From positions 124,001 to 188,000 of the forward strand of contig CBDFLT010000009.1 in assembly GCA_965249225.1 (NCBI GenBank): 64,000 bases of DNA. Reading direction: 5' to 3'. Below, one piece after another: positions 25,823 through 34,951 of this stretch; the first letter of the stretch is position 1; the number at the start of each line of letters is the position of its first letter. The translations under genes were made by a program, and so were the position numbers. Below the pieces are notes generated by a model. It was not told the DNA's origin and did no database searches. It was given only the letters and a program-made list of their open reading frames with translations. The stretch is from CBDFLT01 sp965249225 (lineage in GTDB: Bacteria > Chloroflexota > Dehalococcoidia > Lucifugimonadales > G963668185).

Positions 25823-27493
25823 ATGACTATCAAGAGCGACATCGCGGAGCTTCTGCGCAAGGCCGTGGCTGAGGCCATATCGAGAGACCTTCTCCCGGAC
25901 ACGGACTCAGACGACGCGGCGGTAGAACAGCCCCAGAGCCCGGAGCACGGCGACTTCGCGTCCAGCCTCCCTCTAAAGCTGGCACGCCCGATGCGCATGG
26001 ACCCGATGACTATCGCGGAAACGGTGGCCGGCCTGATCCCGGTGGAAGGCTTCCTGGGAAAGGTCTCAGCCGCGCCCCCGGGCTTCATCAACTTCGCGCT
26101 GAACGGCCGGTGGCTGGCCCAGCAGGTCGACGTTATCCGAAAATCCGGCCCCCTGTACGGGAACCTGGACATGGGCAAGGGCCTGAGGGTGCAGGTGGAG
26201 TTCGTCAGCGTCAACCCCACCGGTCCGCTGCACGTTGGCCACGCCAGGGGCGCCGTCTTCGGAAGCACCCTCGCCGACATCCTCACCGCGGCCGGCTACG
26301 AGGTCCAGAAGGAGTACTACGTCAACGACGCCGGCACGCAAATGGACCTGTTCGGCCGGACCCTGCACGCACGTTACCTTCAAGCTCTAGGTGAGCAGGC
26401 CCAGGTGCCGTCCGACGGATACCAGGGCAGCTATATGGTCGACCTGGCGGAGGAGGTGAAGGCGGAGCACGGCGATCGGTTCCTCCATATTGACGAAGGG
26501 GAAGCCACTGCCGAGCTCACTGAGATAGGCCTGGACAAGATGCTCCAGGCCATTCGCGAAGACCTGGAAAAGCTGAGGGTAGAGTTCGACGTATGGTTCA
26601 GCGAGCGCAGCCTGTTCACAGACGGCCAATATGAACGGGCCATGAGGCTGTTGGAGGACCGGGGTTTCGTAGTGGAAAGGGAAGGGGCCAGATGGTTCAC
26701 GTCGACGGAGCTGGGCGACGACAAGGATAACGTCCTGGTCCGTAGCACAGGGGCACCAACCTACTTCGCCTCGGACGTGGCCTACCACTTTGGAAAATTC
26801 TTCGAGCGCAAATTCGACCGGGTCATCGATGTGTGGGGAGCCGACCACCAAGGGCATGTATCACGTATGCACGCGGTCACAGAGGCGCTGGGCGTGCCAT
26901 CGGAAGGGCTGACACTGATCATCTCCCAGATGGTTTCCCTGAAGAGTGGTGGCCAGGTGATGCGGGTCTCCAAACGCACCGGCGAGTTGATCACGCTTCG
27001 AGAGCTGATCGCAGAGGTAGGCCCCGACGCGTGTCGCTTTTTCTTCCTGTCCCGGTCCCCCGAAAGCCAGATGGACTTCGACATAGAACTCGCCAGGAAG
27101 GAATCGTCGGAAAACCCAGTCTACTACGTCCAGTACGCCCACGCCCGCATCGCCAGCATCCTCAGGCTTGCGCAAGAAAAGGGGATCGAATACGAGGACG
27201 GGGAGCCTGCGCTGCTGGTACACGAGGCCGAGCTGGCGCTGCTGCGCAAGATGGTGATCCTCCCGGAGCTTATAGAGACGATGGCCCGCAAACTGGAGCC
27301 ACACCACCTGGCCCACTATGCGATGGACCTGGCGACCGCCTTCCACTGGTTCTATCAGCAGTGCCGGGTGGTGTCGAGTCGAGCCGAAGATGCGCGGCTG
27401 ACCAAGGCACGGCTGAAGCTGGTGGAGGCCGCCAAAATCGTGCTGGCACGCTGCCTGGGACTTATGTCGATGAGCGCGCCGGAGGAGATGTAG
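25823..27493 (+). CDS. argS: Arginyl-tRNA synthetase
   Basis: 556 residues. N-terminal Add1 domain, then FVSVNPTGPLHVGHARGAVFG (HIGH motif as HVGH), YYVNDAGTQMDLFGRTL, GADHQGHVSRM and the KMSKS-like loop VSKRTGELITL, followed by the alpha-helical anticodon domain ending in DARLTKARLKLVEAAK. It charges tRNA(Arg). It follows selD by 83 bp on the same strand and is not linked to the arginine-synthesis cluster. Confidence 0.96.
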   Translation: MTIKSDIAELLRKAVAEAISRDLLPDTDSDDAAVEQPQSPEHGDFASSLPLKLARPMRMDPMTIAETVAGLIPVEGFLGKVSAAPPGFINFALNGRWLAQQVDVIRKSGPLYGNLDMGKGLRVQVEFVSVNPTGPLHVGHARGAVFGSTLADILTAAGYEVQKEYYVNDAGTQMDLFGRTLHARYLQALGEQAQVPSDGYQGSYMVDLAEEVKAEHGDRFLHIDEGEATAELTEIGLDKMLQAIREDLEKLRVEFDVWFSERSLFTDGQYERAMRLLEDRGFVVEREGARWFTSTELGDDKDNVLVRSTGAPTYFASDVAYHFGKFFERKFDRVIDVWGADHQGHVSRMHAVTEALGVPSEGLTLIISQMVSLKSGGQVMRVSKRTGELITLRELIAEVGPDACRFFFLSRSPESQMDFDIELARKESSENPVYYVQYAHARIASILRLAQEKGIEYEDGEPALLVHEAELALLRKMVILPELIETMARKLEPHHLAHYAMDLATAFHWFYQQCRVVSSRAEDARLTKARLKLVEAAKIVLARCLGLMSMSAPEEM

Positions 27494-27503
27494 GGCGACC
27501 GCA

Positions 27504-28016
27504 CTACTCCAGGTCGCCCTGACTCTTGAAGCGTCGAGTTTTCTCGATGTAGACGTCGCAGTAGTACTTGATGCGCTCCATATGCCGTTCCTTGACCCGC
27601 CCCTTTACGCGACCGGGAACGCCGAACACGAGGGAGCGCTCCGGGATCTTCTCGTCGTCGAGAACCACAGCGCCTGAGGCCACCAGGCTGTCCTCGCCGA
27701 TCTCCACTCCATCGTTCACGATGGCGCCGTTGCCTATGAGCGACCTGTCTCCCACTGTCCTGGCGTGGCACAGCACGCAGTGGCCTATGACCACGTTGTC
27801 CCCGATGACCACGTCCGCATCGCCATGTAACACGGAGTTGTCCTGAATGCAGGTGAACCTCCCGATAGTGATTTTCCCCGTGTCCCCACGTACCACGGCA
27901 CCGGGCCACACGCTGGAGCCCTCCCCTATCTCCACGTCGCCGATCACATAGGCGAACTCGCTGACGAACGCCGTGGGATGAATCCTGGGGTTTATGCCGT
28001 CGAGACCTCGTATCAC
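27504..28016 (-). CDS. Gamma-carbonic-anhydrase-like left-handed beta-helix protein
   Basis: 170 residues of hexapeptide repeats: VIGDVEIGEGSSVWPGAVVR, SVLHGDADVVIGDNVVIGHC, then IGNGAIVNDGVEIGEDS and the C-terminal helix. The three zinc-ligand histidines of the family are all present (VLHG, IGHC, LCHAR). Proteins of this YrdA/PaaY group are trimeric; some are carbonic anhydrases, others have unknown roles. Convergent with argS. Confidence 0.88.
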   Translation of the reverse strand: MIRGLDGINPRIHPTAFVSEFAYVIGDVEIGEGSSVWPGAVVRGDTGKITIGRFTCIQDNSVLHGDADVVIGDNVVIGHCVLCHARTVGDRSLIGNGAIVNDGVEIGEDSLVASGAVVLDDEKIPERSLVFGVPGRVKGRVKERHMERIKYYCDVYIEKTRRFKSQGDLE

Positions 28017-28226
28017 GGCTGCTCCTCCTCAACCTGAGATTGCTTCCAGCGTAATATACCACTCAACGTCACCCGGCCCACTAGCTGCCCTAACCCACCG
28101 GGTCCACACAGGGCCTACGCCTGCAAGGCCATGGGACCGCATTCATGAGAAGGAAAGTCGCGCCCCTCGCAACAGAGGGACACAGTTGAAACCGCAGCCA
28201 GCGAGGGGGCCCACACGCATCGGCGG

Positions 28227-29762
28227 TTAACCGGAGAGTGGTACCAGCTCGTTCACAATGTTCAGCACCTGGTCGATGTCGAAGGGCTTTGGGAGCACCC
28301 GGTCGAGCCCGGTCCTCGCCATCTGCTCCTCACCTATGCTCACACCCCAGCCGGTTACCATGATTACGGGGACATAGCTCTTGTGCTGTTTGATGGCCCT
28401 TACCACATCCCAACCGCACATCCCTGGCATTCCCAGATCAGTGAACACCACGTCGAACTCACCCTCCTGGAAGGCTGAGACTCCCGCTTCACCGTTAGGA
28501 GAAAGCGTCACGCTATGGCCGTCCAAGAAGAGTATGTCTCTCAGCGTCTCGCGGAGAAGCTCCTCATCTTCGATCACCAGCACGTTGACCGTCTTGGTAG
28601 CCGTGGGAGCTGCAGGCTCCTCCTCCTCCGCAGTTTCCCTCTCTGACGAGATGGGCAACGCGATGCGGACCGTTGTGCCAATGCCTTCCTCGCTGTCTAT
28701 GTCGATGGTCCCTCCCTGGCCGGAAACGACCCCATAGGCCACACTCAGTCCCAGGCCTGTACCATCGGTCTTGCTGGTAAAGAACGGGTCGAAGACCTTT
28801 TGGCGCAGCTCAGGACTCATGCCAACGCCCGTGTCCGAGACGGCGATATAGACCTGATCGGAGGAGACCCCTGTGACGACGCTTAATCTGCCATCGCCCG
28901 ATATGGCCTCATAGGCGTTGATCATCACGTTGGTCAGGGCCTCGCGAAGCTCCGGATAGCTACCGAAGGCGGAGACGGTGTCGCCCCGATGGACTTCGAC
29001 CTCTATGACCTGTCCTTTGCTGTTGGCCTCGTCAGACCACTTATGCCTGGTCAGCTCCAGCACATCCTCTACAAGCTGATTAACATCCACGGGACGGAGC
29101 TCAATGTCCGAGTGTATGCGGGAGAAGTCGAGGATTCGTTTGACCATCTGGGCCGAGTCGCGCGCCGCTTTCTCGATCAACTTGAGAGAACGGAGGTGAG
29201 GCTCGAAGCCCACCTGGTCGAGCAGCAACTGAGTCCTTCCAAGGATGAGAGCCAGTGAGTTGTTAAAGTCGTGCGCCACCCCGCTGGCCAACTCTCCCAT
29301 AGCCCTCAGCCGCTCGGAGCGGATCATCTGCTCCTGGGTGCTCTTGAGCGTTTCGATGGTGCGCTCCACACGTTCGTAGAGCTGCGCGTTGGCAACCGCC
29401 GGTGCGATCTGCGCGGCCAACCGCTCAAGGACACGCTGCTGGTGCGAGCCAAAGACGTTGGGCTGAATGCTCCACAGAAGGAACGCTCCGATGGCCCGTC
29501 CCTTCGATATGAGCGGCACCCTGATTCCGCACCTGAGTCCGGCCTCGTACATGCCCTCGTCTTCGGGGAACCGTCGATGTTGGGCAAGGTCCGGCTCAAC
29601 GTGGGCTTGAGCGTTGGATATGACCCATTCCACGCCAGTGCCTCCCAAGGGGTGATACTCCCTCCAGCCATGGGTATCGGAACGCCAGCCCGACCGTGTA
29701 CGCATCGATGGCGAACCGAAGATCTTCGGTCGCGGGCACGATGGACATCCGGTCGAATTCAA
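28227..29762 (-). CDS. C-terminal piece of hybrid histidine kinase (GAF end, kinase core, receiver)
   Basis: Authentic protein begins around the frameshift near 29640, at GTGVEWVISNAQAH; the first ~40 residues of the open frame are out-of-frame noise. Then the rest of a GAF domain, HisKA with the H-box MGELASGVAHDFNNSL, HATPase (NVMINAYEAI, DTGVGMSPE, DGTGLGLSVAYG) and a C-terminal receiver (VIEDEEL, VFTDLGMPGM, VTGWG, KPF). All catalytic motifs are intact, so it could still be active if translated from an internal start. Confidence 0.75.
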   Translation of the reverse strand: MNSTGCPSCPRPKIFGSPSMRTRSGWRSDTHGWREYHPLGGTGVEWVISNAQAHVEPDLAQHRRFPEDEGMYEAGLRCGIRVPLISKGRAIGAFLLWSIQPNVFGSHQQRVLERLAAQIAPAVANAQLYERVERTIETLKSTQEQMIRSERLRAMGELASGVAHDFNNSLALILGRTQLLLDQVGFEPHLRSLKLIEKAARDSAQMVKRILDFSRIHSDIELRPVDVNQLVEDVLELTRHKWSDEANSKGQVIEVEVHRGDTVSAFGSYPELREALTNVMINAYEAISGDGRLSVVTGVSSDQVYIAVSDTGVGMSPELRQKVFDPFFTSKTDGTGLGLSVAYGVVSGQGGTIDIDSEEGIGTTVRIALPISSERETAEEEEPAAPTATKTVNVLVIEDEELLRETLRDILFLDGHSVTLSPNGEAGVSAFQEGEFDVVFTDLGMPGMCGWDVVRAIKQHKSYVPVIMVTGWGVSIGEEQMARTGLDRVLPKPFDIDQVLNIVNELVPLSG

Positions 29763-30201
29763 CCAGCCGCCTGACGCCGGAGGTGAACCTCTCGTACACC
29801 TCCTGAAGCCGCAGGCTCGACGCCATTATGCTGGCGACCTCGTCGACCACCTCAAGCTCCCTGGTCCGCTCCTGGGCCTCCCGGTACAATCTGGCGTTCT
29901 CGATCCCAGGCGCGACAAGCGGAGCAAGCCGTTCGACGATGGCCTGCTCCCGCCCGCGAAACGCACCCGTTCCGCGGCTTATGAAGTTAAGGGTCCCCAC
30001 GACCTTATCACCGGCAACGAGGGGAACGCGAATCAGCGAGCGCAGCCCTTCATCCAGCAAAGCCCTCTCATCGGCGAACGTCGCTTCCGTCTCGAGATCG
30101 TTGCGAACAAGGACCTTCTTACTCGTGTTGACCCAACCGGTGCCGCTGCCCTCGAAGCCGCACTTTAGCCACTTCTCGGACCGCCCGAGTTTCGGGCCCA
30201 A
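29596..30201 (-). CDS. Middle piece of hybrid histidine kinase (GAF domain and start of second GAF)
   Basis: Same frame as the upstream PAS piece, separated from it by a TAG. It holds the end of one GAF domain (GLRSLIRVPLVAGDKVVGTL, LAPLVAPGIENARLY) and the beginning of a second (RRLVEFDRMSIVPA). Past the frameshift at ~29640 the reading frame turns to noise (RHWRGMGHIQRS) and stops. It is unlikely to make a useful protein alone. Confidence 0.6.
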   Translation of the reverse strand: MGPKLGRSEKWLKCGFEGSGTGWVNTSKKVLVRNDLETEATFADERALLDEGLRSLIRVPLVAGDKVVGTLNFISRGTGAFRGREQAIVERLAPLVAPGIENARLYREAQERTRELEVVDEVASIMASSLRLQEVYERFTSGVRRLVEFDRMSIVPATEDLRFAIDAYTVGLAFRYPWLEGVSPLGRHWRGMGHIQRSSPR

Positions 30202-30213
30202 AAGGTCAACAAC

Positions 30214-30798
30214 CTAAAAGCCGCGGAAGCCGGGTTCCACCAGGTGAATTGCCGCGCCGTCGAAGTCGATAAGCCTTCGCAGCTCCGAGACGAAGCGCTC
30301 GGAGACATCGTCCAGGTTCAGGCTCGAGGCTACGACGCCGGCCGCCTGGTAAATCAGGGTCAGCTCAGCCGCCGATGTCTGGACATCTGAGTGCTTGGCC
30401 TCTTCCTCCGAGACTCCGCGTGCAGAGCAAACGACTGAGCGTAGTTTGCCCGCCTGGTCTCGGAGAGGTAAAAGGGTAAGCCGGTATGCCGACACCGTCC
30501 CCTGGCCGTCGACACTCGCCACGAATGAGAAGGGCTCCGTGCCTTCGGCGGTGCGGCGCCAAGCGCGCAGCTTGAGCTCGCTCTGGTCAGGGAATATATC
30601 GCCTATGTGGCGCCCGATGACATCCGAGGCGCCAGCCCCCAGAAAGCGTTCACCCGCGTAGTTGGCCCACTGACACAGTCCCCTGGCGTCGCAGATATAG
30701 ACGAGATCATCGGAGACGTCTAGAACCTCCGCTAGAGCGCGGGCAGGTTCCCAAGAGACGTCCTGCCGGTTAGACCTCAACCGAACCACCGCGAGCAA
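30214..30798 (-). CDS. N-terminal piece of hybrid histidine kinase (PAS and start of GAF)
   Basis: 194 residues. A PAS domain (~20-130): LAEVLDVSDDLVYICDARGL, ANYAGERFLG, VIGRHIGDIFP, YRLTLLPLRDQAGKL. Then the opening helix and strand of a GAF domain (ASSLNLDDVSERFVSEL, IDFDGAAIHLV), cut by TAG at 30214. TTG start with AGGAG just upstream. Confidence 0.65.
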   Translation of the reverse strand: MLAVVRLRSNRQDVSWEPARALAEVLDVSDDLVYICDARGLCQWANYAGERFLGAGASDVIGRHIGDIFPDQSELKLRAWRRTAEGTEPFSFVASVDGQGTVSAYRLTLLPLRDQAGKLRSVVCSARGVSEEEAKHSDVQTSAAELTLIYQAAGVVASSLNLDDVSERFVSELRRLIDFDGAAIHLVEPGFRGF

Positions 30799-31144
30799 TG
30801 CTCCTCGGTCTCAAGTCCTCTAATGCGTTTGTTGAGTCGGGCACAGTCTAGCACATGTACCGACATCGGATTCGGCACTCTCTAAGGGGCTAAGCGGCCT
30901 TTTCCTCCACCGAATCCCCCGGTAATGCAAGCTATCAGCTATATGATGACACCATATTAACGGGTGTCAACCTCCACGCGGCAACCGTGCTCGCCCCCAT
31001 CAATAAACCACCCTCTTGCATGGGAGCACCCAGTGTCCCTCCCGTCGGGTCTGGCCTCGTGAACCGAGCCCTTTCAGCCACGTGGGCGGACATGGGATAT
31101 GTGCGTACCGCCACCGAACGGGTGCGTTCGAGCAACAGAGCGGA
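30799..31144. other. Divergent spacer without a recognisable gene
   Basis: About 350 bp between the broken kinase and the TPR lipoprotein. I see no ORF with family similarity and no RNA gene. Only the -10-like TATAAT for the lipoprotein gene (next entry) stands out. Confidence 0.5.
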
Positions 31145-31150
31145 TATAAT
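31145..31150 (+). promoter_or_regulatory. Candidate -10 box for the TPR lipoprotein gene
   Basis: A perfect TATAAT lies 47 nt before the ATG at 31198. The -35 position shows only GTGCGT, so the promoter is probable but not certain. Confidence 0.4.
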
Positions 31151-31197
31151 ATCCTCATGTGACACGGGAGCCGAGGGCCCCCGCTTTCTGAGGATCG

Positions 31198-31812
31198 ATG
31201 GCCAGCAGAATCCGCTACGCTTTACCATTCCTGCTCCTGCTTATGACGACTGCGGTCGCCTGCTCTTCCGGCTCTCCTTCGCCAACGCCCGAAGCCACCC
31301 CAACGGTGGCGTCCATATCGGCGCCCGAACCCACGGCCACGGCCACCCCCACCGCTACCCCAGCTCCCACTCCATCCCCCACACCCGCGCCATCTCCCAT
31401 TCCAACGCCCACGTCGGAGCCAACGGTGTCTCCCGCTCGGCAGGAAGGGCTCCTGTTTGAATATATGTACGCCGTCCGGCTGCTGGAGTCGGGCCTGTAC
31501 GAGGAGGCCATACCCCAGTTCAGCGTTGTGATCAGGCGGTTGCCCACGCTGGCGAAGGCATGGCATGGCCGCGGACTGGCCTACTACCACGAGGAGCAGC
31601 TCGATTTCGCCATGGAGGACTTCGATGAGGCCATTGCGCGGAAGCCTGAGTTCGCAGACGCCTACAAGAACCGCGGTGTGTTGTACAAGGACCTAGGTGA
31701 GAAGGAAAAGGCCATCGCCGACCTCGAGAGAGCGCTCTCCCTGTACGATGAGTTCAGGGACGCGCGGGAGATTGAGGAGACGCGCTCACTGCTGAATGAG
31801 CTCAGAGAGTAA
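31198..31812 (+). CDS. TPR-containing lipoprotein
   Basis: 204 residues. A signal peptide (RYALPFLLLLMTTAVAC) with the lipobox cysteine at ~residue 22, a ~60-residue Pro/Thr/Ser-rich spacer of APTPSPTPAPSP type, then about three tetratricopeptide repeats (LYEEAIPQFSVVIRRLP, EQLDFAMEDFDEAIARKPE, EKEKAIADLERALSLYDE). It is expected on the outer face of the cytoplasmic membrane as a protein-interaction module; no partner is indicated. Confidence 0.85.
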   Translation: MASRIRYALPFLLLLMTTAVACSSGSPSPTPEATPTVASISAPEPTATATPTATPAPTPSPTPAPSPIPTPTSEPTVSPARQEGLLFEYMYAVRLLESGLYEEAIPQFSVVIRRLPTLAKAWHGRGLAYYHEEQLDFAMEDFDEAIARKPEFADAYKNRGVLYKDLGEKEKAIADLERALSLYDEFRDAREIEETRSLLNELRE

Positions 31813-31857
31813 CTACCCGCCGCCCCCGTTCCCCACCGGTTAGTGGCGACGCGGTCC

Positions 31858-33111
31858 CTAAGACCGGCCCTCGATCAGGTTCCTGTACAGGTGGATGAGG
31901 CCCTGGTGACGACGCGCACCTTTCACCAACGCTCCACCCTCTTTCAGCGACAGGAGGCGCTTCATCTCGCGGGTGATCTCATTGTCGGCGGGCCTAGGAA
32001 CGGCATGGTACAGATCGACGCATTGGCCCATGAGCAGCCGGTCGCCCCTGACGCCGGCCCAGGCGTGTACGAAGGGCAAGACCACATTGACTGCCAGTTC
32101 GATAGCGCGGTCCCTGCCGATCAGTGGTCGGGCCATGAGGCCCACGATTAACGGACCGGTCGCCTGACGGCCCACCAGACCCGCCAGTCCGGTAACCAAC
32201 CCCGAATCCATGTACCGGTCCACAATGCGGGCGGCGCCCGCAACACGCCTCGCAGGGTGATTGGCGGGTCTTATGCGAAAAAGTTGCCACCGAGAGGCGG
32301 GCATGGGCCCTGGCCCCGGCGGGAGGAGCCTGAGGAGCCTCCTCATCAGCTCCTCCTCTCCGTGAGGCTCCGCGAACCGCAGCAACCCAGCAGCCCGCAT
32401 CATCATCGCCTTCAGCGCCAGCAACCGGGTGGACGCCGGCTCTCCCCTCAGCTTTTGGAGGGCTGCGATAGGAACCCGCTCGGCAAGCTCTCTAAAGGGC
32501 TTGCGATTGGTCGAGTAGCCAAGCGCTTCCATCAGCGCCCGGTAGAGCACCTGCTCGGCATCGGTTTCGGCCAGCTCCATGGCGAACCCGGTGCTCTTGG
32601 CTAGAAATCTCCGGTCGCCCGCCTCGTCCAGGACCTTGGCCAACCGCTCCGGATCAATGTCCTCAAACGGTGTCAGATTTGAGATCGGACTCCCATCGGC
32701 ACCCTCAAGCAGCGGGAGCGCAGCCTCAATGGAGACAACGGGCGCCTGGACGCCGGACGCCTGGCGGGAGGCGACTTTCCCCTTGGGCCGTACGACTACG
32801 TGGAGAATGACCCCGTTGTAGTTGGGGTCGGTGTGGTGGCGGTGGCCGCGCCAATCGGGGGCTTCGAGATGCAGCTCAACGTCGCCTTTGATCATCTCGC
32901 CGCCCTCGGCGGCTATAACCGAGTCGCGGAAATCGGGCCCGGCGCGCGAGCTAAGCCTGCCTGGATAGACCACCCGAAAGCGCCTTCCATCCTCCGTCAC
33001 CAGGCCCTCGGAAAGTGAGGCGGCCCTACGCCACAACAGGGCCATGGCGCGCTCCGAGCTTTCTGGACCCGCCTGCGTGTCGTTTATTGAGACCGACGAA
33101 AGGCTGGACAT
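31858..33111 (-). CDS. DUF2851 family protein
   Basis: 417 residues. The block KGDVELHLEAPDWRGHRHH, followed by DPNYNGVILHVVV, is the family signature of DUF2851 (charged His-rich strand with GDVE-HxxxxDW). The first half is beta-rich; the second half is helical with many Arg. Members are found in Bacteroidota and Chloroflexota and have no established function. Convergent with the TPR lipoprotein gene. Confidence 0.8.
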   Translation of the reverse strand: MSSLSSVSINDTQAGPESSERAMALLWRRAASLSEGLVTEDGRRFRVVYPGRLSSRAGPDFRDSVIAAEGGEMIKGDVELHLEAPDWRGHRHHTDPNYNGVILHVVVRPKGKVASRQASGVQAPVVSIEAALPLLEGADGSPISNLTPFEDIDPERLAKVLDEAGDRRFLAKSTGFAMELAETDAEQVLYRALMEALGYSTNRKPFRELAERVPIAALQKLRGEPASTRLLALKAMMMRAAGLLRFAEPHGEEELMRRLLRLLPPGPGPMPASRWQLFRIRPANHPARRVAGAARIVDRYMDSGLVTGLAGLVGRQATGPLIVGLMARPLIGRDRAIELAVNVVLPFVHAWAGVRGDRLLMGQCVDLYHAVPRPADNEITREMKRLLSLKEGGALVKGARRHQGLIHLYRNLIEGRS

Positions 33112-33403
33112 AGAGCCTGACTTGCAACGGACAGCTGGCTAAGCTGGTGTCCCTCTTTGGGACGTGTCCTAGACACGTGCACCGGGTCTAACGGGAACTC
33201 CATCTCATACTAACGCAGCCCGGCGCTAAGCGCCACCGGCAGCCACTCCATGCCCACCCGTACCAACGGCAGGCCGTAGTAAACCAAGGGTCTAGCTGAT
33301 AACATAGACCCTCTTCCCTTTTGAGGATACCTCTCGGTCGAGAGGCCAAGACGTGGCCAAAATGAGTTTTTATCACACCACACGCGAATTAGGGAGGTGA
33401 ACT
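33112..33403 (+). other. Spacer and probable leader with two perfect hairpins
   Basis: 292 bp with no gene. GGGTCTA (33288-33294) pairs with TAGACCC (33305-33311), and CCTCTC (33330-33335) pairs with GAGAGG (33340-33345) around GGTC. Neither is followed by a clear T-run, though GTTTTTAT occurs at ~33365. Both lie in the likely 5' leader of the gene at 33404. Confidence 0.4.
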
Positions 33404-33982
33404 GTGGCGAGTCCGACCGATCCCAATCAGGTGCGTTTGACCGGAGAGAACCCCTTCATACGCATGTCCGCGGACGCGAACGGCCCAGAGATAACCCGAG
33501 CGAGCTACTGGCGTGTCCTGCTTTCCCCCGGAGGAGGAGGCCACGCCCTGTTCCTGAAGAGCGACGTGACCGACGGCCAGACGCGGGTCTACGCGGACAA
33601 CATCGCCCTCGCCCGGTACCTTCAGGAGGAGATCGAGAGCCTCCTGACCCCCGAGTTCGCCGAACAGTCCCTTCAGGTGATCGACGCGGAGTTCTACAAG
33701 TCGGGCGACGCGATGACGGCCTGGACGGAGACCGTCGAGTCGGAGGAGGACAGCATATCGCTGACATGGTACGACTTCATGGAGCCCTTTGTGCTCCACT
33801 ACGCTCCGGATGAGGCCATGCCCGGGATGGGCGTATACAGCACATTCGTGCCGGCGCGACGCGCCCAGCTCACCCTCAACGGCGCCGTGGCCGGAGGCAA
33901 AACGTTGCCGGACAAACGGGGTGACTGGGAGTCCACCACCTCGTGTCTGGCCTGGTCGGAGACGTGGGTCCGGCCCAAGTAG
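33404..33982 (+). CDS. Unrecognised soluble protein
   Basis: 192 residues, acidic, beta-rich in look, no signal peptide or membrane helix. Phrases such as ITRASYWRVLLSPGGGGHAL and SISLTWYDFMEPFVLHY suggest a compact barrel-like fold, but I cannot assign it. GTG 33404 has an excellent AGGGAGGTGA upstream. The SDR gene follows after 74 bp, so they may share a transcript. Confidence 0.65.
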   Translation: MASPTDPNQVRLTGENPFIRMSADANGPEITRASYWRVLLSPGGGGHALFLKSDVTDGQTRVYADNIALARYLQEEIESLLTPEFAEQSLQVIDAEFYKSGDAMTAWTETVESEEDSISLTWYDFMEPFVLHYAPDEAMPGMGVYSTFVPARRAQLTLNGAVAGGKTLPDKRGDWESTTSCLAWSETWVRPK

Positions 33983-34056
33983 CGCACTGAGGCGAATTGC
34001 TGGAGTGCACTGTGGCCTAACCCAATCCGCCAATGCCATAAATCAGGAGAGGAACC

Positions 34057-34806
34057 TTGGACCTCAGCGACGCGGTAGCCGTGGTCACAGGAGGCAACGG
34101 CGGCTTGGGACAGAGGATATGCCGCGCGTTGGCCGAGGCGGGATGCCATTTGGCCGTGGTCTACGCCCAAAGTCGTGATGAGGCGGAACGCACAGCCGCC
34201 GACCTGACGGAGATGGGAGTGCGGGCCGAGGCCATCCAGTGTGACGTGACAGACCCGAAGGCGGTGGACTCGCTCATCTCCCAGGTGCTCAAAAAGTTTG
34301 GGCGCGTAGACATCCTGGTCAACGATGCCGCTTATAACAGGTGGATCCCATTCGATGACCTTGATGGGCTGACCTACGAGCAGTGGAACAAGATCATTAA
34401 CGTGAATCTCACCGGTCCCATGCTCTGCATCAAGGCCACGGCACCGGTGATGAAACGGCAGGAGCAGGGCCGGATCGTCAATATCGCCTCGGTGGCCGGC
34501 CTCTCTCCACAAGGGTCGTCTATCGCCTACGCGGTATCGAAGGCGGGACTCATTCACCTGACCCGGTGCATGGCCGTGGGCCTGGCCCCCGAGATCCTGG
34601 TCAACTGCATAGCGCCTGGGTTCCTCGAGGGCACCAGGGCCTCTTCCAACCTGGACCCGGCCTACCAGGAGAGGGCAAGGACAGGCTCCCTTCTCAAGCG
34701 GGCAGCGGATAAGGATGACATCGCCGATCAGGTGGTGGCGTTGTGCCGCACCGACAGCATCACAGGGCAGACCCTGGCCATCGATTCGGGCCGCGTGTTT
34801 CACTGA
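34057..34806 (+). CDS. Short-chain dehydrogenase/reductase (FabG-like)
   Basis: 249 residues of the classical SDR fold: VVTGGNGGLGQRICRALAEA (TGxxxGxG cofactor loop), CDVTDP, NDAAYNRW (the NNAG region), VNIASVAGLSPQG with the catalytic Ser, and YAVSKAG with Tyr and Lys. The C-terminus ends DSGRVFH. Likely NAD(P)-dependent on a keto or hydroxy substrate; specificity not visible. TTG 34057 follows AGGAGAGGAACC. Confidence 0.9.
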   Translation: MDLSDAVAVVTGGNGGLGQRICRALAEAGCHLAVVYAQSRDEAERTAADLTEMGVRAEAIQCDVTDPKAVDSLISQVLKKFGRVDILVNDAAYNRWIPFDDLDGLTYEQWNKIINVNLTGPMLCIKATAPVMKRQEQGRIVNIASVAGLSPQGSSIAYAVSKAGLIHLTRCMAVGLAPEILVNCIAPGFLEGTRASSNLDPAYQERARTGSLLKRAADKDDIADQVVALCRTDSITGQTLAIDSGRVFH

Positions 34807-34951
34807 ACGACCCTGGTACGAGCATCCAGTCCCAAATAACCCGAAAACCAGAGTCAGGCCCGCACCCGTAAGACCATAAACGGCATCATATTGCTTGAGG
34901 CAAAGGTCTTTTCGCAGGTGCGAACAAAACAACTGAAAGGAAGCCGCCCAC

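Larger units (their letters stand above)
28227..30798 (-). pseudogene. Broken hybrid histidine kinase: PAS-GAF-GAF-HisKA-HATPase-REC, one stop codon and one frameshift
   Basis: Read together, three overlapping frames make one long hybrid kinase. The first break is a TAG at 30214-30216: the same frame continues on both sides and a GAF domain runs straight through it (VEPGFRGF, stop, VVDLLGPKLG). The second is an extra base near 29640-29646: the second GAF continues from PLG in one frame to GTGVEWVISNAQ in the next. All kinase and receiver motifs downstream are intact. The locus therefore looks like a recent pseudogene or carries two sequence errors. The start is TTG 30798 with AGGAG upstream. 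The three pieces are also listed separately. Confidence 0.75.

Noticed and set aside
30214..30216. TAG in the kinase gene as a pyrrolysine codon
   Set aside because: No pyl genes are visible, the residue is in an ordinary GAF loop, and a second lesion exists in the same gene, so pseudogene or error is simpler.
31321..31440. Tandem-repeat-like DNA in the TPR lipoprotein gene
   Set aside because: It encodes a Pro/Thr/Ser-rich linker, common after lipoprotein signals; no CRISPR-like unit or spacing.
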